Shown: one piece after another, positions 30,078 to 39,420 of the stretch | How the letters are laid out: each line of letters starts with the position of its first letter | How positions within the stretch are numbered: the stretch's first letter is position 1 | Assembly (NCBI RefSeq): GCF_023243075.1 | Contig: NZ_JALKFZ020000167.1 | Span: 1-51,719 of the forward strand | Origin: Frankia sp. AiPa1 | GTDB taxonomy: Bacteria > Actinomycetota > Actinomycetes > Frankiales > Frankiaceae | Direction of reading: 5' to 3' | Length of the DNA stretch: 51,719 nt | Made by a program: the position numbers and the translations under genes | Notes under the pieces: generated by a model | The model's input: the letters and a program-made list of their open reading frames with translations, nothing else | Databases searched by the model: none | What the model was told of the DNA's origin: nothing

Positions 30078-30854
30078 ATGACGTCGCCCCTGCATCCGCC
30101 GCTGCACACCGCCGAGCACGCCCCGACCGCGGACACCCGCGGTCCGATCGTTGTTCCGCCCGGGCCACGGCGCCCCCGCCCGGACGAGGCGGGACCACCG
30201 CGCATCCCGGCCCCCGGCCTGGCCCCCAGAGGCTCCCCGGCCGCCAGACCTGCCGTCCAGGCCGTCCAGGCCATCCAGGTCGGCCACACCGCACAGACGG
30301 CGCCGTCGGCAAGGGGTGTCGCCCTGGCGCGTCGGGAGGTCCGCTCGGTCGTGGCGATTCTGCCCGGCCGTGGGCAGGACAGCGACGTGTTCGCCGCACT
30401 CGCGGACCGGCTCGCGCTCGACGGCCATCAGCTCACCGTCGTCACGGACGGGGCCAACCGCATCCCCGCGGTGGTCGAGACCCGGGTCCCGGGGGTGCCG
30501 TTCGTGCTACTGGGAGCTGACACCGGCGCGCTGGCAGCGCTGGCGATGGTCGGTTCGCCCGCGGTGCGGCCCGATGGCCTGGTCCTGCTCGGGCTTCCCT
30601 CACTGCACACGCCGGTCGCGTCGCTGCCGGTCGCGGAGCCGCTGCCCCGCGCGCTTCCCGATCTGCCGATCCTGCTGATCCACGGCGCCAAGGACGAGGT
30701 CAGCCCGCTGTCGCTGGTCCGCATGACGACCAGGACCGCGTCGCGGGCGGAGCTCGCCGTCGTCAGCGGCGGTCATGACCTGCTCGCCGGCCCCGGACGA
30801 CGCAGCGTCGCCGCACGCACGCTGCTGTTCCTGGAGAGTCTTCCGGACGCCTGA
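30078..30854 (+). CDS. Alpha/beta-hydrolase-like protein with possible Asp nucleophile
   Basis: A 258-residue protein. After about 80 Pro/Ala-rich residues comes a compact alpha/beta-hydrolase-like domain: VVAILPGRGQDSDVF, FVLLGADTGALAALAM, ILLIHGAKDEVSPLS and VVSGGHDLLAG. At the nucleophile elbow the sequence is G-A-Asp148-T-G instead of GxSxG, and Asp206 and His233 fit the remaining triad. An Asp nucleophile occurs in dehalogenase and epoxide-hydrolase relatives, but the low similarity means function is unknown. ATG 30078 has GAGG at five bases. Convergent with the HD-domain gene. Confidence 0.65.
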   Translation: MTSPLHPPLHTAEHAPTADTRGPIVVPPGPRRPRPDEAGPPRIPAPGLAPRGSPAARPAVQAVQAIQVGHTAQTAPSARGVALARREVRSVVAILPGRGQDSDVFAALADRLALDGHQLTVVTDGANRIPAVVETRVPGVPFVLLGADTGALAALAMVGSPAVRPDGLVLLGLPSLHTPVASLPVAEPLPRALPDLPILLIHGAKDEVSPLSLVRMTTRTASRAELAVVSGGHDLLAGPGRRSVAARTLLFLESLPDA

Positions 30855-30875
30855 CCGCGCGGCGCCGCTGGTCAG
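30851..30875. terminator. Bidirectional hairpin between convergent genes
   Basis: CTGACC and GGTCAG flank an inner GCGGC/GCCGC palindrome between the hydrolase-like gene and the HD-domain gene, overlapping both stop regions. Confidence 0.55.
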
Positions 30876-31552
30876 GAAAGCAGGTAGCCGCGACGCACCG
30901 CGGCGTCGAGCATCGTCCGGACATACTCCCAGAGAGCCGGGGAGCCCTGTTCGATCACCTCTCGATGCGCGAGGACGTCCACGTGGCGCACCCCATGGGG
31001 GCGCCACGTGCTCCCGCCGGTGTAGAAGTTCAGGAGCAACGGCTGGACCCGATCGAGCGCGCGGGCGAATCGCGCGTCGGCGGTGTCGCGGCGCTCGAAC
31101 TCCTCCCACAGCGCGCGCAGGGGCGTGGCCTGGTCGGGCGGCAGCTGAGGGAACAACTGGTCGGCGGCGGCGCGCTCGCGCTGTTGCTGCCCGGCGACCG
31201 CGTGCGGGTCGTAGACGAACGTGTCCCCGGCGTAGATCTCGACAAGGTCGTGGACGAGCAGCATGCGCAGTACCCGGCCGTGGTCGACGCCCGCCGCCGC
31301 GTACTCGCCCAGGACGACGGCGAGCATCGCCAGGTGCCAGGAGTGCTCGGCGTCGTTCTCCGGGCGGGACAGATCGACCAGGTTGCTGCGCCGCAGCACC
31401 GACTTGAGCTTGTCGATCTCCATCAGGAACGCGATCTGACGGGCGAGACGTGCGTCGGTGATCCCCTGCGGCGGCGCGACCGGCAGGGTCGGCGGTGGCG
31501 CCGCCGCGTCGTTCGGGTGCGATCCAGGGCGGCCCGGTTCGGCTGATGTCAT
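30872..31552 (-). CDS. HD-domain phosphohydrolase (YfbR/HDDC2-like)
   Basis: A 226-residue HD-superfamily protein. The metal-binding pattern is visible as a His after NLVDLSRPENDAEHSWH and the His-Asp in LVHDLVEIYAGDTF. ENDAEHSWH followed by HDLVE is typical of the 5'-deoxynucleotidase YfbR/HDDC2 group, which removes phosphate from dNMPs. The substrate is therefore a reasonable inference. The first 30 residues are a Pro/Ala-rich extension. ATG start, monocistronic. Confidence 0.85.
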   Translation of the reverse strand: MTSAEPGRPGSHPNDAAAPPPTLPVAPPQGITDARLARQIAFLMEIDKLKSVLRRSNLVDLSRPENDAEHSWHLAMLAVVLGEYAAAGVDHGRVLRMLLVHDLVEIYAGDTFVYDPHAVAGQQQRERAAADQLFPQLPPDQATPLRALWEEFERRDTADARFARALDRVQPLLLNFYTGGSTWRPHGVRHVDVLAHREVIEQGSPALWEYVRTMLDAAVRRGYLLS

Positions 31553-31671
31553 GAGCGCTGACCTTACGGACGAATCACCGGTGCGCGCGGGCGGACGCCG
31601 CGGCCATGGGCGCAGTGACCGGACAAACGGTTACGTCGAGTAACTATATTGCCGCCTGACGTGTACGCTCA

Positions 31672-33501
31672 GTGAGTGTGACGGGTGTGGTGTCGACTCC
31701 GGCCGATGCGCTGAGAACACGGCCGCAGGGCTGGCGGCGCGCCGTGGAACCACCGGCGGCGCGGCGCCGACGGGTACCGCGGATGTCGATGGTCGTACGC
31801 GTGGTCCGGATCGCACGCGGGGCCGCGCGGCATTGCGACGCCGAGGTACGCCTGGTCGGCCTGCTCGCGCTGGTGGTGCTTGCCCTGGGCCTGTTCGGAT
31901 TCACGATCCGTGCCGTCGTCTCGCATCGGCTGGAGGCGACCGATGATCTGCTGGCCCGCCAGGGTCGGGCCCTGGCCACCGCCCAGGAGCTGCGGGCGGC
32001 GCTGTCCCAGGCGGACGCGGCCGCGGCGGCCGAGGTGTTCGCGCCCGTCGAGCTGCTGGTGGACCGCGGTGCGCCGAGCGCGCAGCAGCGGCGACGCTAT
32101 GACGGGATCAAGTCGGACGTGTCGTTCGAGATGAGCGTCGCCGCGTCCGCCCGCAGTGTGCTGGACCTGCGCAGACTCGATCCCGCCCTGTGCCCGGACG
32201 ACACCGACGCCCGGCTGGTACCGGGCGCGGTCGATCCAGGGGCCGACCTCGGGAGGGCGACGGACGGCGGCGGCCCGCCGGTGACGGCTGGTCACGACCA
32301 GTCCGGCGGCCTGGAACCGCCCTGGTCGGATACCTCGGGTCCGCAGGTACCCGGTCCGGGCACGGCGGCCGCACCGGCGGGTGCCGCCGGCGCGACGCCG
32401 GGCGCCGTGGTCGCCGACGGCGCGCGGGCGGCGGGCAGCGGGGATGGCCCCGCCGCGGCACCGGCTGGAGAGTCCTGCCCGCTGGATCTGCTCGCCCAGG
32501 AGATCCCGGTCTACAACGGGATGGTCGAGCGGGCGCGGGCGAACGACCGGGTGGAGCTGTCGGTCGGCGAGGCCTACCTGCGCGCGGCGTCGACGATGAT
32601 GCGGGCGGAGATACTGCCCGCGACGGAGGTCCTGGTCGCGCGCTACGCCGACGCCGTCGACCGCGCCTATCGGCACGCGACGGGAGCCCGCGGCGAGTGG
32701 GCTGTCGTCGTCACCGCCGCCGTCGCGCTCGGCGCACTGGTCGGCGCCCAGGTGCTGCTGGTCCGCCGGACCAATCGGCTGGTCAACCCCGGCCTGCTGA
32801 TCGCCACCGCCGCGGTCCTGGCGGCGGTCACCTGGACGGCGGTGGCCTTCGGCACGCAGCAGAGCAGGCTGGACGCGGGCCGGGACGCGGGATACCGCCC
32901 CATGACCCTGCTCGCGCGGTCCAAGACCCTCGCCCTCGAGGCCAGGGTCGACGAGAACCTGTCGCTGGCAGCGCTGGGTAACGGTCTGCGCTTCGACGAG
33001 CATTTCGCCTGGGTCGCGCGGGGACTGGGATTCGACTCGTCCGGTGAGCGCCTGCCCCCCGAACCGGTCACCCGCCGGGGCTCCCTGGTCGTCGCGCTCG
33101 ACGCCCCCGCGGGCGGCGGGACGCCGACGGACCTCGAGGCGGACCTGCGGGCATGGCTGCGGATCCGCCAGTCCGTGGTGCGGCTGCTGGCGTCCTCGCC
33201 GGACTCGGTAGTCGCCGCCGCGCATGGTCCGGGCGACGCGGGTATCAGAGGCGACCCGCGATCGTCCGACGCGTTCGGCGAGGCGGTGACCCGCACGCTG
33301 GGGCCGGGGACCACGGCGTTCACCCGCTTCCTCGGCACGCTCGACGTCGCGGTCGACACGGCACGCGGGCGGTTCGACACCGACGTCCACCAGGCCGGTG
33401 CGGCGCTGCGGGGACTGCGACTGGCCGGCCCGGCGCTGGTGCTCGCCGCGATCATCGCCGCGGTGGCCGGCATCTGGCCGCGACTGCGGGAGTATCTGTG
33501 A
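31672..33501 (+). CDS. glnX: GlnX-like membrane protein with extracytoplasmic domain
   Basis: A protein of about 609 residues with one N-terminal helix (LVGLLALVVLALGLFGF), a large loop of about 260 residues, two adjacent helices (VVVTAAVALGALVGAQVLLV and LLIATAAVLAAVTWTAVAFG), a second loop, and a C-terminal helix (GPALVLAAIIAAVAGIWP). It is coupled by four bases to a glutamate-binding lipoprotein gene, with pknG next to that. In mycobacteria this neighbourhood is glnX-glnH-pknG, where GlnX relays amino-acid availability to PknG. The first loop carries a Gly/Ala/Pro-rich insert (about residues 185-265). Start uncertain (GTG 31672; ATG 31783 possible). Confidence 0.75.
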   Translation: MSVTGVVSTPADALRTRPQGWRRAVEPPAARRRRVPRMSMVVRVVRIARGAARHCDAEVRLVGLLALVVLALGLFGFTIRAVVSHRLEATDDLLARQGRALATAQELRAALSQADAAAAAEVFAPVELLVDRGAPSAQQRRRYDGIKSDVSFEMSVAASARSVLDLRRLDPALCPDDTDARLVPGAVDPGADLGRATDGGGPPVTAGHDQSGGLEPPWSDTSGPQVPGPGTAAAPAGAAGATPGAVVADGARAAGSGDGPAAAPAGESCPLDLLAQEIPVYNGMVERARANDRVELSVGEAYLRAASTMMRAEILPATEVLVARYADAVDRAYRHATGARGEWAVVVTAAVALGALVGAQVLLVRRTNRLVNPGLLIATAAVLAAVTWTAVAFGTQQSRLDAGRDAGYRPMTLLARSKTLALEARVDENLSLAALGNGLRFDEHFAWVARGLGFDSSGERLPPEPVTRRGSLVVALDAPAGGGTPTDLEADLRAWLRIRQSVVRLLASSPDSVVAAAHGPGDAGIRGDPRSSDAFGEAVTRTLGPGTTAFTRFLGTLDVAVDTARGRFDTDVHQAGAALRGLRLAGPALVLAAIIAAVAGIWPRLREYL

Positions 33502-34652
33502 CCAGCGGCACCGGTGCGGGTGATCGCCGCCGGTCCGCCCGCGCGTGGGCACTCGGCGCGGGCGCCCTGACCCTGACCCTGATCCTCGTCCTGGCCGCCT
33601 GCGGCACGGCCCGTAGCCCGCTGCCGATCGAGGCCGGTCCGCTGCCGGCCTCTCCAGCGCCAGCCGAGCCGGATGGCCCACATGGCCCCGGTGCGGTCGG
33701 TGGGCCCGCGGGGCCTGGTTCGGGCGCCGTCGGTGCCACGCGGGCGGATGGCACCTGCCGCCAGGACGGCCGTCCCGTGCGTGCCAGTGAACCGCCGCTC
33801 GCGCCGCTGCCTCCGCCGGGCCACATGCCCGCGGGCTCTCGGCTGCGTTCGATCGCGCAGGACCGCGGCTACCTGCGAATCGGCATCGTGACCGACGCGC
33901 CGCCGGCCGGGCTGATGAACTGGCGCACCCTGCGGCTGGAGGGATTCGACGTCGGCATCGCCCGTGCGGTGGCTGCGGCGATCTTCGGCTCGACGGATGT
34001 GGACAGCCATATCCAGTTCCGCGCGGTGACCACCACGGACCGGGAGGACCTGCTGCGCTCGAACATGGTGGACATGCTGGTGGCCACCATGACCATCACC
34101 TGCGAGCGCAAGCGGCAGGTGCGTTTTTCCAGCGTCTACTACGAGGCGACGCTGCGTCTGCTGGTGCGGGCTGGCTCGGGCATCGACAGCCTCACGGCAC
34201 TGGCCGGGCGGCCGGTGTGCACCGCGGCGGGCGGCACCGCGGACGAGAAGCTCGAGCGCGTCCGACCCCCCGAGACGCCGCGGGTCGTGACCCTGCCCCG
34301 CATCGCCGACTGCCTGGTCGCGCTGCAGTACGGGGACGTCGACGCGATCGTCGGCGATGACGTGCTGCTGGCCGGTCTGGCCGCGCAGGACCCCTACACC
34401 ACGGTGCTGGGACCGGGCGCGTTCGGCGCCGCGCTCGCCGCCCATGGCGGGCTGGACGAGCCGTACGGCATCGCGATGCCGATCACCGGCGACGCCGCGA
34501 GCGACGATGCGTTCGTGTCGTTCGTCAACGGCGTCCTGCGGCAGATCATGGTCGACGGGACCTGGTCGCGCCTGTACGACGAGTGGCTGCGCCCCGGGCT
34601 GCGCGCGCAGGGCCACCCGCCGCTGGCGGATCTCGACCGCGACTCCACCTGA
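33498..34652 (+). CDS. glnH: GlnH-like glutamate/aspartate-binding lipoprotein
   Basis: A 384-residue solute-binding lipoprotein. The lipobox LVLAAC follows the hydrophobic segment GALTLTLILVLAA, giving a lipid-anchored Cys near residue 35. After a Pro/Gly-rich linker the family 3 binding domain begins: LRIGIVTDAPPAGLMNW, LEGFDVGIARAVAAAIFG, LVATMTITCERKRQVRFSSV, then ALAGRPVCTAAGGT. No permease or ATPase gene is adjacent, which argues for a sensing role as in mycobacterial GlnH rather than transport. GTG 33498 overlaps the glnX stop. Confidence 0.88.
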   Translation: MTSGTGAGDRRRSARAWALGAGALTLTLILVLAACGTARSPLPIEAGPLPASPAPAEPDGPHGPGAVGGPAGPGSGAVGATRADGTCRQDGRPVRASEPPLAPLPPPGHMPAGSRLRSIAQDRGYLRIGIVTDAPPAGLMNWRTLRLEGFDVGIARAVAAAIFGSTDVDSHIQFRAVTTTDREDLLRSNMVDMLVATMTITCERKRQVRFSSVYYEATLRLLVRAGSGIDSLTALAGRPVCTAAGGTADEKLERVRPPETPRVVTLPRIADCLVALQYGDVDAIVGDDVLLAGLAAQDPYTTVLGPGAFGAALAAHGGLDEPYGIAMPITGDAASDDAFVSFVNGVLRQIMVDGTWSRLYDEWLRPGLRAQGHPPLADLDRDST

Positions 34653-34735
34653 AGGCCAGGCCGGGCGCCCAGGCGGGACTCTCGCTCGGGACCCACCCTT
34701 GACCTGTGCTCGGGATGTGTGCTCGGGATGTGTGC

Positions 34736-37243
34736 TCAGAAAAAGGTGCGGGGACGGGCTCGGTTCGCCTGGTCCACCAGCCGAACCCGGCCGGCCCGGT
34801 CGGGAGCGAGGCGGGCCATGTCCCGGTAGGTCCGGGCGAGCCCCGAGCGCAGCTCCCGTTCGGTCATCGGCCGGTCGAGCATCAGCGCCGCGCCGGTGCC
34901 CCCGCGCACGGCCAGGCCGGCATCAAGGCCGGCATCCAGAGCAGCATTGAGGCCGACGTCCAGGCCGGCATCGAGGCCAGCGTCGAGCAGGGCCAGGGCG
35001 CACACATAGAGGTCCCGTCGCAGTTCGACCCGGCGCCGCTCACCCAGGTCCAGGCGGGGGTCGGTGAGCATGGCCGCGGCGCGCGTCAGCGCCGTGTGGC
35101 CCGTGCCCGGTGGGTCGTCCTCGGCGGCGCGGGCGATCAGTACCTCGATCATCCGGGCGCGCGCGGCAGTGTACGCGGAGGACGTGCGGGGCACCCGCCC
35201 GTAGGCGTCGAGCCGGCCGTCCGGGTCGGTGCGGCAGCGGGCCAGCCCGAACGCGGCACTGGTGACCCCCGGGTCGATCGTGCCCACGATGTCGTACAGG
35301 TCGGCGGCCCGGGCTCTGGCCGCCTCGCGCTGCTGGGGAGAGCTGGCCCGCGCGGCGATCTCCGACAACGCCGTCGCGAGCGCGAGGCGCGGCGCAAGCT
35401 CCCCGGGCAGCTGCGAGTACACCCGGTCGAAGGCGGCCACGGCCAGGCCCGGCGTGCCACCGACGAGCGCGGCGACCCCTCGGTACCAGTCCACCCGCCA
35501 CTCCAGGGGAGCTGTGCGGGCCGCCTCGTCCAGGACGCGGGCGGCCGCGCCGAGCTGGCCGGCGCGGATCGCGACGCGGGCCTGGGCAAGGCGGACCTCG
35601 GTGGTGACCGGGACGATCGCGGCCAGTCGGGCGGCCAGGGCGGCGGGCTCCTCGTCGGACCCCGCCGCCAGCGCCGGGGCATGCGGGTCATCCGGGTCGA
35701 CGCGCAGTTCCGGCAGCACCTCCCAGGCGAGCGGTGCCGCGAGCGGGCCGGCCTCGCCGGTGGGATGGCTCGCCGTGTCGAACCACCGGCTCGCCAGCGG
35801 CGGGACCGGGCCCTCGGTACGGGCGACGATCTCGTACAGCACTCCGACGAGTTCGTCGGCAAGCTCGATGACACTCTGGAACCGTCGACTCGGATCGGTC
35901 GCGGTGGCCCGGCGCAGCAGGCGGTCCAGCGACTCGAACTGCCGCAGCGGCAGGTGGGCGCGGCGCGGGGGCAGGACATGGCGGTAGGCGTCGATGAAAC
36001 CGGCGAATCGCCCGAGTACCAGGCGGGCAAGGGTCCGCGCGACCGCGAAGACGTCGGTGGTGACCGAGGGGGCGCAACGGGTGATGCCGTCGGGACGTTC
36101 CCCGTCGTCGTCGAGCTCCGGCGCCCGGTAGCCGGGGGTGGACAGATAGCCGGAGACCCGGTCGTCGATCCGGCGCGCACCGCCCAGATCGATCAGCTTC
36201 ACGCCGGACGGGGTGATCATCACATTGTCCGGTTTGAAATCGCAGTAGACGAGCCCCATGCGGTGCAGGTAGCCGAGCGCCGGCAGCACGCGCAGCAGAT
36301 AGCGCAGGATGTCGGCCACCGGTGGCAGCGGCGGCCCTGCGCCCGTTCCCGTGTGGGCGGGGACCGTGTGGGCGGGGACCGTGTGGGCCGGGTGGGTCGT
36401 GGGGGCTGGGCGGGCCGACTGGGCCGCGTCGGCCATGGTCGCCAGGGAGATTCCAGGCACGTATTCCATGACGATGTAGTCCTCGCTGGCGTGCGCGACG
36501 TAGTCGAGGATCTTCACGATGCTGGGATGGGAGACCGTGGTGAGAATGCGCCGCTCGACCTCGGCGATGCGCCGGGCCTCCGGATTCGCCGCGTCGAGCA
36601 GACCCTTGAGCACCACCCAGGCTTGGACGTCGTCGCCCCCGAGATTGTCGTCGGTGGCCGCGTACACCCAGCCGAGCCCGCCGTGGGCAATGACTCCGTG
36701 GACGGTGTATCTGCCGACGCGTTCGCCGGGGCGCAGCTTCACCGTGAACGAGTAGCGGTGCCCGCAGCCGGCGCAGGAACCGTCGAGCGGGACCGATCCC
36801 GCCTCGTCCGGCTGGGCCACCGGCGCGCCGCACCCGGCGCATTCCCGCAGCGCGGCCGGCACGCTGGGTGCCTCCAGCAGCGCCGGCTCCGCGCCGACCG
36901 TCCGGGTGCTCCGCCGCGGCAGGCGCAGGGGGTCACGCGTGGAGCCGGGTGCGGGCCGGCCACGTGGCACGCTCGTCGACCGGGGAACGGGGACCGCCGG
37001 CCCGTCCGGGCCCCCTGTGCCACCAGCGCCACCGCCACCTGCGCCACTAGTGCCATCTGCGCCACCTGTGCCATCTGCGCCACCTGTGCCGCCCGACAGC
37101 CCTGGGCGGATCTCGCTCTCGCCGTCGTCGCCCGGGCGGGGAGAGCCGGTGAACCGCGCCCTGGCCGGTTCGGTCGGCTCGAGCGGATCGCCGGGTCGTG
37201 TGGCATCGCCAGGCTGTGCTGCGCCGTGCTCCGACATCGGCAA
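34736..37243 (-). CDS. pknG: Serine/threonine protein kinase PknG
   Basis: An 835-residue soluble kinase. A rubredoxin-like centre is formed by Cys135, Cys138, Cys157 and Cys160 (two CAGCG motifs). The kinase domain has Lys213 (VVLKGL), the catalytic loop Asp335 in YCDFKPDN and Asp352 in DLGG, replacing DFG. A tetratricopeptide region fills the C-terminal part. All three domains match mycobacterial PknG, which controls glutamate/2-oxoglutarate metabolism via small FHA proteins. The N-terminus has a Gly/Thr repeat, the kinase insert an AHTVP repeat, and the C-terminus an LDAG repeat. It is convergent with glnX-glnH rather than co-directional as in mycobacteria. Confidence 0.93.
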   Translation of the reverse strand: MPMSEHGAAQPGDATRPGDPLEPTEPARARFTGSPRPGDDGESEIRPGLSGGTGGADGTGGADGTSGAGGGGAGGTGGPDGPAVPVPRSTSVPRGRPAPGSTRDPLRLPRRSTRTVGAEPALLEAPSVPAALRECAGCGAPVAQPDEAGSVPLDGSCAGCGHRYSFTVKLRPGERVGRYTVHGVIAHGGLGWVYAATDDNLGGDDVQAWVVLKGLLDAANPEARRIAEVERRILTTVSHPSIVKILDYVAHASEDYIVMEYVPGISLATMADAAQSARPAPTTHPAHTVPAHTVPAHTGTGAGPPLPPVADILRYLLRVLPALGYLHRMGLVYCDFKPDNVMITPSGVKLIDLGGARRIDDRVSGYLSTPGYRAPELDDDGERPDGITRCAPSVTTDVFAVARTLARLVLGRFAGFIDAYRHVLPPRRAHLPLRQFESLDRLLRRATATDPSRRFQSVIELADELVGVLYEIVARTEGPVPPLASRWFDTASHPTGEAGPLAAPLAWEVLPELRVDPDDPHAPALAAGSDEEPAALAARLAAIVPVTTEVRLAQARVAIRAGQLGAAARVLDEAARTAPLEWRVDWYRGVAALVGGTPGLAVAAFDRVYSQLPGELAPRLALATALSEIAARASSPQQREAARARAADLYDIVGTIDPGVTSAAFGLARCRTDPDGRLDAYGRVPRTSSAYTAARARMIEVLIARAAEDDPPGTGHTALTRAAAMLTDPRLDLGERRRVELRRDLYVCALALLDAGLDAGLDVGLNAALDAGLDAGLAVRGGTGAALMLDRPMTERELRSGLARTYRDMARLAPDRAGRVRLVDQANRARPRTFF

Positions 37244-37348
37244 CCTCCACCCCGATCAGCCTCGATCCATCGGCGCCACCCGCCATCGACGCTCGCGCCC
37301 GGTAGTCGGGTGCCTCCAGACCGACAGCATGACAGGGTGAGGCGGCCT

Positions 37349-37474
37349 TCGGCGAGGCGTCCACGGCGAGGTCGCAACGGCGACGTGTCCACGGCGAGGC
37401 GTCCACGGCGAGGCGTCCACGGCGAGGCGTCCACGGGGAGGCGTCTACGGCGAGGCGTCCACGGGGAGGCGTCG
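37349..37474. repeat. Nine 14-bp tandem units upstream of pknG
   Basis: Units of acggcgaggcgtcc repeat without spacers; units 2, 3, 7 and 9 carry substitutions. The 14-bp period is not a multiple of three, arguing against coding. The gap 37244-37919 contains no other feature I can support. Confidence 0.9.
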
Positions 37475-37919
37475 GCGCCCGGCGGGCACGGTGGTCAGGG
37501 ATTCCGTCGGCCGATGCGGCGTCGGTCCGCCGCCACAGGCCCAGAGTCACGTTCTGCAACGAAATTCCCGGGGTCAGACCGGCCGAAGATCCAAACAGGT
37601 CGTCGTGGGGGTGTTCGTGTCCGATTTGCCCCCCACAGCGACCTGGGTAGCCGGATCTTGCTCCGCCGCCCGGCGCGGACGGTAACGATCAAGGGGCCTG
37701 GGGGGACCTGCGGTGGGATCCGGGTGAGGGTCGGCCTCGTCGGTGGCCGGTCGGCAGTGTGAACGCGCGGCCGGGCCAACCGGTCCTGCGCCGGCGAACA
37801 GGACGGCAAGGTCGTCATGGCGCGTACAACGGTGGGCGGGGTGACCGGTGGGGTGTCCCAGGGCCAGCCCGCCCACCGTCGACGTTATGTGATCATCCGT
37901 GGCCCGGCGGGCCGTGCGG

Positions 37920-38198
37920 TCAGTGGCGCACCGCGCGGCGACCGGAGACGGCCCGGTAGACGAGCAGGGCGGCGATCGCGCCGATCACGGAGCCGATGAA
38001 GCCCGACGGCTGGAAGGCACCCTCGCTGAGGTCATGGCCGAAAAGAACGTAGCCGAGGAATCCACCGATGAACGAGCCGACAATACCCAGGCCAATTGTT
38101 GCCGGAATACCTATCGGGTCACGCCCGGGGACCAGAAGACGGGCCACGGCGCCAGCCGCCAGGCCGAGCAGAATGAAGGTGATGATGAACCAGAGCAC
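37920..38198 (-). CDS. GlsB/YeaQ/YmgE family stress-response membrane protein
   Basis: A 92-residue membrane protein of the transglycosylase-associated (PF04226-type) family. Three hydrophobic segments are visible: LWFIITFILLGLAAGAVARL, IGLGIVGSFIGGFLGYVLFG and GFIGSVIGAIAALLVYRAV, with the hallmark GIPATIGLGIVGSFIGG. Members are associated with stress responses but their molecular role is unclear. The GTG start has GGAGG five bases upstream. Confidence 0.9.
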   Translation of the reverse strand: MLWFIITFILLGLAAGAVARLLVPGRDPIGIPATIGLGIVGSFIGGFLGYVLFGHDLSEGAFQPSGFIGSVIGAIAALLVYRAVSGRRAVRH

Positions 38199-38403
38199 GG
38201 GAACCTCCGCAGTTTTTTCGGGGCCGGCGGCGGCCAGGTGTGCCGCTTTCCGGTCTGCCGGGCTGATCGAAGGATGATGTCCCCGGTGCCGACTCCATCA
38301 AACGGCCCTTTTCGGTAAAGGTTCCCGGCTGGGCCGAGGTAAGGGAAGTCGGTCCGGAAGGTCAGGCCGCCGCAGCCGGCTCCGGCGGCGTCCAGGCGAT
38401 TGG

Positions 38404-38467
38404 GCGTCAGGGCGTCAGGGCGTCAAGGCGGGAAGGCGTCAAGGCGGGAAGGCGGGAAGGCGGGAAG
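38404..38467. repeat. Eight 8-bp units upstream of the dimethylargininase gene
   Basis: Units gcgtcagg, gcgtcaag and gcgggaag are interleaved in tandem. The array ends about 105 bases before the dimethylargininase start. The remainder of the gap 38199-38573 shows no other structure I can support. Confidence 0.9.
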
Positions 38468-38573
38468 GCTGCGACGGTGCGCCATCAGGCATGCGGATGT
38501 TGGCGCTGCGCGGCAGGACGGTAACGTTGCGCGTCAAGGAGTTTCGCGAACCACCTCTGGCCCAGGGGGTTGG

Positions 38574-39416
38574 ATGACGCCAGAGCCGCCTTTGGTCCGC
38601 CGAGCGCGCCCACGCCGGTACCTGATGTGTCGACCGACCTGGTTCGACGTGCGGTACGCCATCAATCCGTGGATGGACCCGCGCCAGCCGGTCGATGTCG
38701 TGCGGGCGTGCGCGCAGTGGGAAGCGCTGCGGGCCCTGTACCTGGATCTCGGCCACACCGTCGAGCTCATCGATCCCCTGCCCGGGTTGCCGGACATGGT
38801 CTTCGCGGCCAACGGCGGGCTTGTCGTCGACGGGCGTGCCCTGGGGGTGCGGTTCCGCCATCCGCAGCGGCGCGGTGAGGAGGCGCCCTACCTGCGGCGC
38901 CTGGCGACCCTCGCCGTGCGGGGGGTGCACCGGCCGAACTTCGTCAACGAGGGTGAGGGCGATCTGCTGCCGGTCGGCTCGACCATTCTCGCCGGAACGG
39001 GATTTCGTTCCGAGCCCGCGGCACACGCGGAGGCGTCCCGCGTCCTGGGCTGCCCGGTGCGCACTCTCACCCTGGTCGACCCGCGCTTCTACCACCTGGA
39101 CACGGCGCTGTGCGTCCTCGACGACGATCTGATCGCGTATCTGCCGGAGGCCTTCGACGCGCCCAGCCGCGCCCTGCTGGAGTCCCTGTTTCCCAGCGCG
39201 ATCACGGTCGTGCAGCGGGAGGCCGCGGCCTTCGCTCTCAACGCGGTCAGCGACGGTCGCCATGTGATCATGCCCGCCGGGGCCGAGGGCTTTGCGGCCG
39301 CGCTGCGCGAGCGAGGGTTCGCACCCATCGAGATCGAGTTCGACGAGCTGCGGCGCGGCGGAGGCGGGATCAAGTGTGCGACCCTGGAGATTCGTAGGCC
39401 CGGCCGGATGGACTGA
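38574..39416 (+). CDS. ddaH: Dimethylargininase / amidinotransferase-fold hydrolase
   Basis: A 280-residue protein of the guanidino-group-modifying superfamily. The catalytic His174 (FYHLDTAL) and Cys268 (GIKCATLEI) are conserved, with substrate-binding PDMVFAANGG and NFVNEGEGDLL. The N-terminal YLMCRPTWFDVRYAINPWMD is typical of actinobacterial dimethylargininases, which hydrolyse methylated arginines to citrulline; arginine or ornithine-related substrates are possible. ATG 38574 follows AGGGGG. The gene is flanked by 8-bp tandem arrays on both sides. Confidence 0.88.
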   Translation: MTPEPPLVRRARPRRYLMCRPTWFDVRYAINPWMDPRQPVDVVRACAQWEALRALYLDLGHTVELIDPLPGLPDMVFAANGGLVVDGRALGVRFRHPQRRGEEAPYLRRLATLAVRGVHRPNFVNEGEGDLLPVGSTILAGTGFRSEPAAHAEASRVLGCPVRTLTLVDPRFYHLDTALCVLDDDLIAYLPEAFDAPSRALLESLFPSAITVVQREAAAFALNAVSDGRHVIMPAGAEGFAAALRERGFAPIEIEFDELRRGGGGIKCATLEIRRPGRMD

Positions 39417-39420
39417 TGCC

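Noticed and set aside
37349..37474. Possible CRISPR array
   Set aside because: The 14-bp units are contiguous with no spacers, and no cas gene is present.
34706..37762. A 1018-codon plus-strand open frame opposite pknG
   Set aside because: It is antisense to a clear PknG with all catalytic residues, has no recognisable domain, and arises from the high GC content.
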